The position numbers were made by a program, and so were the translations under genes. DNA of 16,931 nucleotides from Actinomycetes bacterium (GTDB lineage: Bacteria; Actinomycetota; Acidimicrobiia; Acidimicrobiales; Acidimicrobiaceae): assembly GCA_021844725.1 (NCBI GenBank), contig JAKBSX010000009.1, forward strand, positions 1 to 16,931. The letters are read 5' to 3'. The notes under the pieces are model-generated. The model made no database searches. It worked only from the letters and a program-made list of their open reading frames with translations, and was not told the origin of the DNA. This document shows, piece after piece, positions 7,515 through 14,468 of the stretch. Every line of letters begins with the position of its first letter. The stretch's first letter is position 1.

Positions 7515-8765
7515 TTACCCCTCGTCTAGCGCTTCTTTTCTGCGTCTCCAGTTGGCTGGTATGGTACGGGAGAGCACATCGTCTACAGTGACGACTCCGA
7601 GGATATGTTCTGATGAGTCCAAGACTGCCAAGGCTGCCAAATTGTAGTCAGCCATCGTCACCGCTATATCGGTAAGGTCTGCATCGGGAGAAACCGTGGC
7701 GGGATTCATATCGGCAATAAGTGCAGTCACGATCGTTTCTGGCGGCGCCGTTATCAGACATGCCAGTGGAAGCTGCCCAATGAGGCGACGTTGACTGTCT
7801 ATCACGAAAATTGACCATAAGTTACCTGGAAGTTCTGGCTTCAACCGAAGGGCTTCGCAGCAGGCTTCCACTGTGTCACTTGAGCGGACCGTGATGAAAT
7901 CGGTAGTCATTATGCCACCAGCAGTATCAGGATGGTAGAGCAGTAGCCTTTTTACATCCTTCTGCTGAGGTTTTGGAATTAAGGCTAAAACGTTTTCCCT
8001 TCGGTCTTGGTCCAGTGAAAGCAGCATGTCAACCGCGTCATCGGGTTCCATTGTGCCCAGTAACTCACCAAGTTCATTGTCGGTCTTCTCTCGAAGAGCT
8101 TCACGGCGCCTGTTTGGTTCCATTTCTTCGACAACGTCAGCCTCGAATTCCGGATCAGCCTGAAGGGCTCCAAATATCTCCTTCCCTTCATCTTCGGAGG
8201 CTTGTTCAAGGAGATCAGCCAGCTGGGCTGGATGAAGTTTGCGGATCTTACCAAGTTCAAGTCTTCTTCGTGCTGTTGGAACGTGGCCAACTAATGGAAG
8301 CAGTTCCCGCCAATCTACTACCTGTCTATCCGGACTCGAATGTTTTGAGAATAGCCTGAGACCCAGCCTGTGACTTGTAGCGTCAATTCCAACCGCTTTC
8401 CATCCGCCATTATTGATAAAAGCAATGTCACGAGCCATCACGAGCCTGGGTCGATGTCGTGGTCTGGTCCATATCAGATGGTGGTCAAGTAAATCGCGCC
8501 CGATAAGGACTTCTCCCGTGCGCCTCTCAAATGGTGAGAACTGATTCAGTGTTTTGGAAGTGATAATCCTTTCGGGTGTCAACTCCCTAATTGCGTGAGT
8601 GGGAATGAATATTGGCATATCTTCGATATACACCAGTATGCCAGTGAGGGTTGGGAAACCTGATTCTTCCAGGCGCAACACAATATCCTGGACCTTGCCG
8701 ATCTCCTGTTGGTCCTCATCAATTGGGGTGCGCAGAAGTTCAGAGAACCACAGCATTTGATTCAC
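7515..8765 (-). CDS. PRC-barrel / MgtE N-domain / CBS-pair protein (channel-less MgtE-like)
   Basis: Soluble 416-aa protein. The first ~165 residues look like two PRC-barrel-type beta domains (a GKVQDIVL-like repeat, then VMARDIAFI...AVGIDA). Residues ~180-285 form the helical MgtE intracellular N-domain (LHPAQLADLLEQ, EMEPNRRREAL, MEPDDAVDMLL), ending in HPDTAGGIM, the canonical MgtE linker into CBS. Residues ~290-410 are a CBS pair (GVVTVDDVL). In Mg channels this N/CBS module binds Mg2+ and gates the pore; here no transmembrane domain follows. Such proteins often neighbour Nramp-like genes in actinobacteria, so I infer a regulator or partner of the transporter at 5837. GTG 8765 fits a leaderless promoter; ATG 8756 (MLWFSELL) is the alternative. 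No Shine-Dalgarno is present. Confidence 0.9.
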   Translation of the reverse strand: MNQMLWFSELLRTPIDEDQQEIGKVQDIVLRLEESGFPTLTGILVYIEDMPIFIPTHAIRELTPERIITSKTLNQFSPFERRTGEVLIGRDLLDHHLIWTRPRHRPRLVMARDIAFINNGGWKAVGIDATSHRLGLRLFSKHSSPDRQVVDWRELLPLVGHVPTARRRLELGKIRKLHPAQLADLLEQASEDEGKEIFGALQADPEFEADVVEEMEPNRRREALREKTDNELGELLGTMEPDDAVDMLLSLDQDRRENVLALIPKPQQKDVKRLLLYHPDTAGGIMTTDFITVRSSDTVEACCEALRLKPELPGNLWSIFVIDSQRRLIGQLPLACLITAPPETIVTALIADMNPATVSPDADLTDIAVTMADYNLAALAVLDSSEHILGVVTVDDVLSRTIPANWRRRKEALDEG

Positions 8766-8772
8766 GGTGCAT

Positions 8773-8800
8773 ATTCTAGCCAGGCATTACGAATCTCCAA
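8773..8800 (-). promoter_or_regulatory. Promoter for a leaderless transcript of the MgtE-N/CBS gene
   Basis: On the minus strand TTGGAG (8800-8795), a 16-nt spacer and TAGAAT (8778-8773) make a good -35/-10 pair. The GTG at 8765 begins 8 nt after the -10 box, exactly where transcription should start, and no ribosome site precedes it. Leaderless mRNAs are common in actinobacteria. This supports the GTG start over the ATG 9 nt later. Confidence 0.5.
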
Positions 8801-8938
8801 GCATAGGACCGATAAAACCTGCGAGATGCGAGCCTTCGGTCAGCTGCTACTTTGGCTTAACTGGATTATTTGAATAACATCTGCAATTCCATAGCTCTCA
8901 GTTTGGCAGTATCTCGAAAAATAACTTTTTGATTTCAC
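8801..8938. other. Short 3' exon side of the intron, no gene
   Basis: Between the group II intron and the promoter of the MgtE-N/CBS gene no ORF of note is seen. Next to the intron, on the minus strand, is an AAAAAGTTATTTTT stretch, which could form a weak hairpin or represent the U-rich tail of a terminator split by the intron. Confidence 0.4.
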
Positions 8939-8978
8939 GTCGGGTAGGCACGGCCCATTACTGGGTCGCACCCCCTAA

Positions 8979-9013
8979 GAACCAGAGCTGGCGATTTTCA
9001 CCGCACTCGGCTC
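8979..9013 (-). ncRNA. Group II intron domain V (catalytic core)
   Basis: Begins GAGCCGAGTGCGGTGAAAAT and ends GGTTC on the minus strand. GCGGU-GAAA-AUCGC forms the upper stem, a CA dinucleotide bulge follows, and GAGCCGAG pairs with CUC-U-GGUUC below. The AGC catalytic triad is at positions 2-4. The element is 35 nt rather than the usual 34: one unpaired U appears in the lower 3' strand, which could weaken catalysis or be tolerated. Confidence 0.88.
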
Positions 9014-9130
9014 AAGCCTTCCAAAGGCCTCATAAAGAGACCCGGTTTTTCACCTTTGCGATACTGACGGCAGCCTTTTCACGCTAGGGTTGGAATGGAC
9101 AAGGTTGATGCCACTGCAATCGGTCACGCC

Positions 9131-9172
9131 GGAAGGCGCACACACAGCAGAAACTGCGTACATTTGCCTTCC
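9131..9172 (-). ncRNA. Reduced domain IV hairpin of the group II intron
   Basis: GGAAGGC and GCCTTCC form a 7-bp stem at the place where an intron-encoded protein would normally lie, and a smaller GCAG-TTT-CTGC stem occurs inside. About 150 nt separates the domain III-like region from domain V, so a maturase ORF of more than 1 kb has been lost or was never present. Confidence 0.55.
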
Positions 9173-9763
9173 TACTCAAAAAGGTTCTACTATCCATCTC
9201 GTAATCAAGACCACGGAGAAGTCTGCCTGCTTTCGCATCAGGTAATGTCACAACCCGTATCCATCCCGTTACAGAATGGCATTCGCTTTTTCTCCAATCC
9301 TTTACCCGCAGTCCCATCGGCCTTCCTTACAGTTGGCTTGCCCAATTGTTTGGGCGAGGCTACGGGCTTACCATGTTCCGCCTAAATAACACACGCTGGG
9401 GTTAGGACCTGCCTCTACACCGGTGGGAACTATTGTCAACGCACACCCAGGATTCAATGATGTGTCCGTCCCACATACCATTTTGGTTCAAGCCTGTCAG
9501 CAACTTTGGCTTGTTTATGTTAACGATTTTTAGCCAGCAGTTCACGTATGTTGTCCTTACCCAGCTAGCCTTCGCCCCTTACCGCCTCGTTGCTGGTAGT
9601 GTCAGCTTCGCCTCACGGTTTGGCCTACGGATTACCCGTGGGTACTTTTCCCGGCAGCTTCACACAGGCGGATTACTCCTCCCGCATGTGCCGGTTGGCT
9701 TTGTCAGCTGAATGACAAGTTCCTCCTTTCGAACAGTTATTACAGGCGACTTCATGTCGCACA

Positions 9764-9787
9764 CCCATGGATAAATCCAGGGACTTG
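9764..9787 (-). promoter_or_regulatory. Hairpin at the intron insertion site, after the DMT gene
   Basis: On the minus strand CCCTGGA, loop TTTA, then TCCATGGG fold into a hairpin (one bulged T), and the intron begins one base after its 3' foot. It starts about 20 nt after the DMT stop codon, where a transcription terminator would be. Group IIC introns are known to insert just after such stem-loops. Confidence 0.4.
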
Positions 9788-9801
9788 CGGGATTATTTTG
9801 G

Positions 9802-10650
9802 TCACAAGTCAATATGTTCGGTAGTAACCCGTGCCAAACCCCATACTCCAGCCAGCATTACCGTCAGTGACAAACCTGCTACCACTAACTCCAACCCGCT
9901 TGCAGACGGATGCTCATGTAGGACAATAACACTTATAAGCAGAGCTACAATCGGCTCTATTACAGAAATTATTGGGAGAGAATCTTTTAGCGGGCCGGAC
10001 TGAAATGCGCTCTGGATTACCACAAGGTCGGCTGCACCAACGATTATCAGCAAATAGACGTGTGGGTCCAACAAAAGATGGGCCGGGCCCAGGGAAACAA
10101 AGTCCTGAGAAACTACCTTTGAAAGCGACACCGACACTCCATGAAGAATTCCAGCCCCGACAGAAAGCAGGACAGTTCTTTTTCTCTGAAGCGAGCGTAG
10201 TGCCATCGTACCCAGCCCAAACACCAAAAGTGCGGTGATAGCTACCACTATCAGCCAACTGCTAAGTGAAGAACGGTCAATTAGCTTTACTGGAATACCC
10301 ACCCTGAGAAAGCCAAAAAGCCCGGCCGTGGTTATCAGAGACAAAACTATCTCAGAACCCGATAGCCACTTGCCATATAATGCCGCTGAAAAAACCAGTG
10401 AGAACACCAGTCCAACTGCCAGAATAGGCTGAACAACCAATACTGAACCTTCAGCCAGTGCTGCAAACTGGAACAAAAGCCCGCCAATATCGGCTACAAT
10501 TCCTATCAACCATACTGGCTTGGTTGCCAGTGTGAAAACTAAAGTGGGTTTAAGGGCCTTTGTATGGTCAGCACCTTGAGCGCTCTTGTGTTGAAGAGCG
10601 GAAGCTAAAGCAAACATAAGTGCAGAAATTGTTGCAAGCGTATAAATCAT
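9802..10650 (-). CDS. DMT-superfamily (EamA/NIPA-like) membrane transporter
   Basis: Inner-membrane protein of 282 aa with nine to ten hydrophobic helices, no large soluble domain, and an ASALQHKSAQ sequence after TM1 like the AxxLQ region of EamA/NIPA-type proteins. A pairing of two five-helix halves is suggested by similar segments (VLVVQPILAVGLVFSL in the first half, SVIEPIVALLISVIVLHE in the second). NIPA-family members include Mg2+ transporters, but bacterial relatives are uncharacterised and the substrate is not known. Start: ATG at 10650 (MIYTLATIS) rather than the upstream TTG at 10683, which would overlap the divergent gene at 10677. No clear ribosome site. Only 26 nt separate the two divergent starts. 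The group II intron lies just downstream. Confidence 0.82.
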   Translation of the reverse strand: MIYTLATISALMFALASALQHKSAQGADHTKALKPTLVFTLATKPVWLIGIVADIGGLLFQFAALAEGSVLVVQPILAVGLVFSLVFSAALYGKWLSGSEIVLSLITTAGLFGFLRVGIPVKLIDRSSLSSWLIVVAITALLVFGLGTMALRSLQRKRTVLLSVGAGILHGVSVSLSKVVSQDFVSLGPAHLLLDPHVYLLIIVGAADLVVIQSAFQSGPLKDSLPIISVIEPIVALLISVIVLHEHPSASGLELVVAGLSLTVMLAGVWGLARVTTEHIDL

Positions 10651-10676
10651 GATTCTGATCAGATAGGTTATAAGGA

Positions 10677-12431
10677 ATGCCAAAACGTGTGCTCGTCGTA
10701 TCCGCCCGAATGGGAGCAGGACATGACGGGGCTGCTAAGGAATTGTGCACAAGACTAGAGAAACGGGGCCACCAGACCCGTATGGTGGACTTCCTAGACG
10801 CATCACCCAGGTTCGGAAAATTTCTTAAAGACACGTACGAACTCCAACTTGCTAGGGCCCCCTGGACCTATGACATGCTTTATAGACTTTGGACATGGGC
10901 GTCATTTTTAACACCGCCCCTTGTATTTCTACTTTCAATCTTCTTCGAGCGGGGTTTACGGAAGTGGGCAGAAGAATTTGAGGCTGACGCAATCGTTACC
11001 ACGTACCCATTTGCGTCAGTGGTCCTTGGCAGGGCGAGACTAAAACGCAGAAATAAACTCCAGATCCCAGTCTCGACCTTTCTCACCGATTTTGCCGTCC
11101 ACCCACTATGGGTTCATAAAGGCATAGATGCCCATATTTGTGTGCATCCTCGAGCAGCCCAAGCTGTCTATAACCTCACCGGCGAATTTGCCAGTGCTCC
11201 AGGACCGTTGGTTTCCGGTGCATTTCGAGGTTCAAACGAAACCAAAGAAGAGGCAAGGGTCCGTTTAGGAATACCGCAGGATAAGATCGCAATTCTTATA
11301 GTTGCTGGAAGCTGGGGCGTTGGGGAGCTTGAAGATACCTTTGACGCTCTTATAATGAATCCGGATTTTTTTCCAATTGCAGCCTGTGGAAAGAACAAGC
11401 ACCTTGCCCAAAAATTAAGGCAGAGAAACACCGGCCTGGTATTGACCTGGACGGACGAGATGCCCGCCTACATGAGAGTTAGCGACGTGGTGGTCCAAAA
11501 TGCTGGCGGGCTCACCTGCATGGAAGCATTTGCCTCCGAGCTTCCGGTGGTTTCTTACAACCCGATACCCGGGCATGGGAGACAAAATGTGTTCGAAATG
11601 ACCGCCGCCGGCCTAACCAAATGGGCCCGTTCAAAAGAACACCTGAGCAAGACTATATATGAAGTGGTAAGTTCACGAGCTGAACTCGCAAATGAGGCAA
11701 ACGCAATATTTGCCGGAGATGCTGTTGACAATGTTGAACGTCTCCTTTACGGCGAAATTACTCCCAGGATTGTAACCACTAAGCCTCTATCTCGAAAATT
11801 CGCAGGCATCGCCGCTGCAATATCAATGATCTTTGTGTCAGTCAACCTGGTGGTAAACATAGCCACTTCTAACGGACTGAACGTTACCACTGCAGCCTAT
11901 CAATCAGGAAACTATGCCTATTTAGCGGTGGTCATGGGTCCAGCAAATATCAACAATATTCAGCTGGACAACATGATGGAAAAGGATAATATTGCCGCAA
12001 TCATAACCGGTAGGCAAACTCTTCAAAACAAAGCCGGAGTGGCTGCTATTGCCAACAGCGGAGTCGCTATAGCAAATGGTGGCTGGGACACATCTTCCGA
12101 CCTCCACCTCCTAACTCCTGATAACGCTGTAGCCCATGCAATGAACCTAATCCAACAAGCCACCAATGAAACGGTCAATATCTATGCCCCCCAGATGGGC
12201 GTCAACACCGTAGATTTGGCCTGGGCCTCGATTCACCATCAAACAATCATCCGGCCGTTCAATATTGGGCTGGCACTGTCTAAGGGACCAATAACGCTGA
12301 AGTCACATCAAATCTACGAGATCGATGCCACCAGGCTCACCACAGCTCAAGTCGAAGCCGATATAAATCAACTCACCGCAATATTTCACGCGCAGCATTT
12401 TGCAATATCGCCGCTCTGGACAATCAGATAA
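10677..12431 (+). CDS. MurG/MGDG-synthase-type glycosyltransferase fused to TM helix and pseudo-deacetylase domain
   Basis: Glycosyltransferase of the GT-B/GT28 type, probably acting on a membrane lipid or envelope precursor with a nucleotide sugar. Residues 1-165: MGDG_synth-like N-domain, with the glycine-rich SARMGAGHDGAA (9-20). Residues ~190-360: glycosyltransferase 28 C-domain, with GSWGVGE and NAGG (about 275-278) in the donor site, and ELPVVSYNPIPGHGRQN. One TM helix spans about 373-395. Residues ~400-584 can be aligned by eye with NodB deacetylases, such as the next gene's product, but ligand positions are lost: TFDDGPD becomes VVMGPAN, HGYHH becomes NGGWD, and RPPYG becomes YAPQMG. 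I infer a catalytically dead deacetylase-like domain outside the membrane. ATG 10677 is chosen; the ribosome site is weak (AGG 9 nt upstream). The next gene begins 4 nt after its stop. Confidence 0.88.
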   Translation: MPKRVLVVSARMGAGHDGAAKELCTRLEKRGHQTRMVDFLDASPRFGKFLKDTYELQLARAPWTYDMLYRLWTWASFLTPPLVFLLSIFFERGLRKWAEEFEADAIVTTYPFASVVLGRARLKRRNKLQIPVSTFLTDFAVHPLWVHKGIDAHICVHPRAAQAVYNLTGEFASAPGPLVSGAFRGSNETKEEARVRLGIPQDKIAILIVAGSWGVGELEDTFDALIMNPDFFPIAACGKNKHLAQKLRQRNTGLVLTWTDEMPAYMRVSDVVVQNAGGLTCMEAFASELPVVSYNPIPGHGRQNVFEMTAAGLTKWARSKEHLSKTIYEVVSSRAELANEANAIFAGDAVDNVERLLYGEITPRIVTTKPLSRKFAGIAAAISMIFVSVNLVVNIATSNGLNVTTAAYQSGNYAYLAVVMGPANINNIQLDNMMEKDNIAAIITGRQTLQNKAGVAAIANSGVAIANGGWDTSSDLHLLTPDNAVAHAMNLIQQATNETVNIYAPQMGVNTVDLAWASIHHQTIIRPFNIGLALSKGPITLKSHQIYEIDATRLTTAQVEADINQLTAIFHAQHFAISPLWTIR

Positions 12432-12435
12432 ACCA

Positions 12436-13167
12436 ATGGACAAGCAAAAGCTCGTAGCGCCTGGTCTCGTCAGCACTAGCTTCCTGGCTCTGATAGCGCT
12501 AGGTGCTCACAGTCTCCCTGCAGCAACAGCAATAGGCCCTATTCGGCGATCTTTTTTCACCAAGCTCTCAGGCGTAAGTGGTTCTAAAAATATAGCGCTT
12601 ACATTTGACGACGGACCTGATCCTAAATCCACTCCTCTGTTTCTGGACCTGCTTGACGAACTAGGGATAAAAGCCACCTTTTTCATGCTAGGGTCGATGG
12701 CCGAAAAAAGCCCGGGGTTAGTCGTCGAAGTGCGCGACAGAGGACATGAGATAGCGCTACACGGCTATCATCACAACAATCTTCTTTTCCGAACACCCAA
12801 GTTCACAAGAGAAGATATCAATAAGGGCTACGATATTCTTGCGGAAATCACTGATCAGGCTCCCCATTTTTACCGGCCACCTTACGGGGTTCTCAACAGC
12901 CAGGCTATCGTCACGTCACAGAAACTGGGCCTCACCACGGTCCTTTGGACATCCTGGGGAAGAGACTGGAGAAAAAAAGCGACTCCTTCCAGCGTGGTTG
13001 ATGACCTTAACAAGCATCTGAAATCAGGTGCAACTCTTCTGCTGCATGATTCAGATTGCACCTCGGCCAAAGAGGCCTACCGTTCCGCTTTGGGTGCCCT
13101 CAAACCACTGGCAGAGTTAGTTAAAGTACAAAATCTTCAGTTCGAGCGAATGTGCGATCATTTTTAA
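12436..13167 (+). CDS. Polysaccharide deacetylase (NodB/CE4 family), membrane-anchored or secreted
   Basis: Metal-dependent carbohydrate esterase of family 4, removing acetyl groups from N-acetylated sugars such as peptidoglycan or other envelope glycans. All CE4 motifs are present: TFDDGPD (56-62; catalytic base D58, metal ligand D59), H109 and H113 in HGYHH (metal ligands), RPPYG (147-151), and LLLHD (H204). An N-terminal hydrophobic segment (about 8-28) is a signal peptide or anchor. The ATG at 12436 (243 aa) lies 4 nt after the glycosyltransferase stop, so translation is probably coupled; a TTG at 12400 would extend it but overlaps the upstream gene. Paired with the upstream enzyme it may modify the same glycan. 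Its TAA shares a 4-bp TTAA with the convergent gene's stop. Confidence 0.93.
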   Translation: MDKQKLVAPGLVSTSFLALIALGAHSLPAATAIGPIRRSFFTKLSGVSGSKNIALTFDDGPDPKSTPLFLDLLDELGIKATFFMLGSMAEKSPGLVVEVRDRGHEIALHGYHHNNLLFRTPKFTREDINKGYDILAEITDQAPHFYRPPYGVLNSQAIVTSQKLGLTTVLWTSWGRDWRKKATPSSVVDDLNKHLKSGATLLLHDSDCTSAKEAYRSALGALKPLAELVKVQNLQFERMCDHF

Positions 13168-14279
13168 TTACCTTCATTTTCCTGATCATCGAAGGTTAGT
13201 TGCATACTCTCACGATTTTCCGCCTCATGCTTTGCTTGTTGAACTTCAATTATCTCCGCTCCAACCACCTGGATAGTTGCTGCTGCAGGAATACCAATCA
13301 AAGCACCAATAAATCCAAACAGATGTGCCCCTACTAGCACAGCTATCAAAACCCAAAGGGGATTCAACCTTATCGCTCTAGCCATTACCAGTGGGCTGAG
13401 AATATGGTTCTCAATTTGCTGATAAACGATAAAGACTACTGCAGTTATAACCCCAGCAGTGACGGAATGGAGAAAGGCAAAAAGAACCGTTGGAACTCCA
13501 GCCAGAAGACCCCCAACCAGTGGCAGCAAGTCAACCAGTGCGACCCATACTGCCAGCACAATGGCAAAGGGTACTCCCAAGGCGAGAAGGGTAACATAAA
13601 CGACAATCCCGGCAATTATAGAAGTAGCCACATTTCCCAGAACGAATCCAGTTATAGCCTTTACAAGTCGTTCCCTAACCCTAACTAAGGACGACCTTTT
13701 TGACCTTCCCACCAGAGTTGTGAGGGCCCGGTAAAGCGACGGCGCTTCAATTTCTATAAAAAGAGCCAGCAGAAAGATGGTAATAATACTGACTACGCCT
13801 GAAAGAACCTTTCGGGCAGCTCCCAAAGCAGTCCCGCTGGAACTTGTTAGCAAATTAGTCAGCTTAGAGGAGTTGGCCTGCACATAGGAGTCAATGTGAA
13901 ACCGCTTTATCAGAGACCCGAACTGCCCGGTGCCAGTCTGTGCTTGATTCACAAGAGATGGAAGTTGATGAGAGAATTTCACCCCGGCATTATAGAGAGG
14001 CCTCGTAATCAGGTACAATGTGCCAATAAAAACCGCCAAAGCCAGTATGAAGACAATCGCAGACCCAAGTGATCTTTTTATACCTAATTTATACAGAAGC
14101 TTGACTGCCGGATCTAGAACCATGGCAACAATCAGCGCCAGAAGAAGATCAACCACAAACGCCCGCAGAAACCATACCAGCCAAATAGAAAGAGCGATGG
14201 CTAAAGCCATCAGTTGCACCTTGAGTACAAACTTCAACTGGAAATCTGAATTCCTCGGACTAACTGGCTCATGATTCAA
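13164..14279 (-). CDS. AI-2E family (PerM/UPF0118) permease
   Basis: Inner-membrane protein of 371 aa with the layout of the AI-2E transporter family: two to three N-terminal helices, a central region of moderate hydrophobicity (about 105-160, ending in SSSGTALGAARK), and five C-terminal helices containing LPLVGGLLAGVPTVL and the family signature region QQIENHILSPLVMARAIRLNPL. Members export autoinducer-2 (TqsA), exchange Na+/H+, or have no known substrate, so function is open. The start is TTG at 14279 with GGGAAG a few bases upstream; the N-terminal MNHEPVSPRN is hydrophilic. A charged tail (KHEAENRE, DDQENEGN) follows the last helix. Its stop overlaps that of the deacetylase by 2 nt. Confidence 0.93.
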   Translation of the reverse strand: MNHEPVSPRNSDFQLKFVLKVQLMALAIALSIWLVWFLRAFVVDLLLALIVAMVLDPAVKLLYKLGIKRSLGSAIVFILALAVFIGTLYLITRPLYNAGVKFSHQLPSLVNQAQTGTGQFGSLIKRFHIDSYVQANSSKLTNLLTSSSGTALGAARKVLSGVVSIITIFLLALFIEIEAPSLYRALTTLVGRSKRSSLVRVRERLVKAITGFVLGNVATSIIAGIVVYVTLLALGVPFAIVLAVWVALVDLLPLVGGLLAGVPTVLFAFLHSVTAGVITAVVFIVYQQIENHILSPLVMARAIRLNPLWVLIAVLVGAHLFGFIGALIGIPAAATIQVVGAEIIEVQQAKHEAENRESMQLTFDDQENEGN

Positions 14280-14388
14280 TTAATTCTTCCCATAATCTCG
14301 ACTAAACAAAACCTCTAGGCTTAATAAGACGATAAAACATTGCAGTTCAATACCAAAGTTACCAGGGTGTAAGATAGTTAGCTGTCGA

Positions 14389-14416
14389 TTGACTCGAATG
14401 TCTCGATCGGCAAAAT
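14389..14416 (+). promoter_or_regulatory. Possible promoter for the flippase-like gene
   Basis: TTGACT (14389-14394), a 16-nt spacer and CAAAAT (14411-14416) resemble a sigma-70-type promoter (five and four of six bases). It would give a leader of about 45 nt before the ATG at 14469. The rest of the 189-bp divergent gap shows no other clear element; the promoter of the AI-2E gene must also lie there. Confidence 0.3.
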
Positions 14417-14468
14417 AGTATTCTCTTTCAAACTTGAACTGCTGTTGCACTAAATACGGGACATATAA

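Larger units (their letters stand above)
8939..9762 (-). mobile_element. ORF-less group II intron (824 nt)
   Basis: Self-splicing retroelement RNA without its own reverse transcriptase. Reading the minus strand: the 5' end GTGCGAC (from 9762) matches the GUGYG consensus and begins domain I. Conserved-looking domain I blocks follow, such as GGCGGAACATGGTAAGCCC. Domain IV, where the maturase gene normally sits, is reduced to a hairpin (GGAAGGC/GCCTTCC, 9131-9172). Domain V (8979-9013) has the AGC triad and a GAAA tetraloop. Domain VI has a CCCA-GTAA-TGGG stem and a branch-point A in CCTACCCGAC, seven nt from the 3' end at 8939. Without an intron-encoded protein, mobility and perhaps splicing need a maturase in trans. 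It lies between genes, downstream of the DMT transporter, so it interrupts no CDS. The 5' boundary could shift by 2 nt (GTGTGCG). Confidence 0.9.

Noticed and set aside
7433..7540. Bidirectional terminator between the Nramp and MgtE-N/CBS genes
   Set aside because: Only an imperfect CGAGAGG/CCCCTCG pairing that runs into the coding end of the CBS gene, with no T-run.
9084..9711. ORFs of 77-96 aa on both strands inside 9084-9711
   Set aside because: They lie within the group II intron RNA, have no reverse-transcriptase motifs, and are explained by structured RNA sequence.
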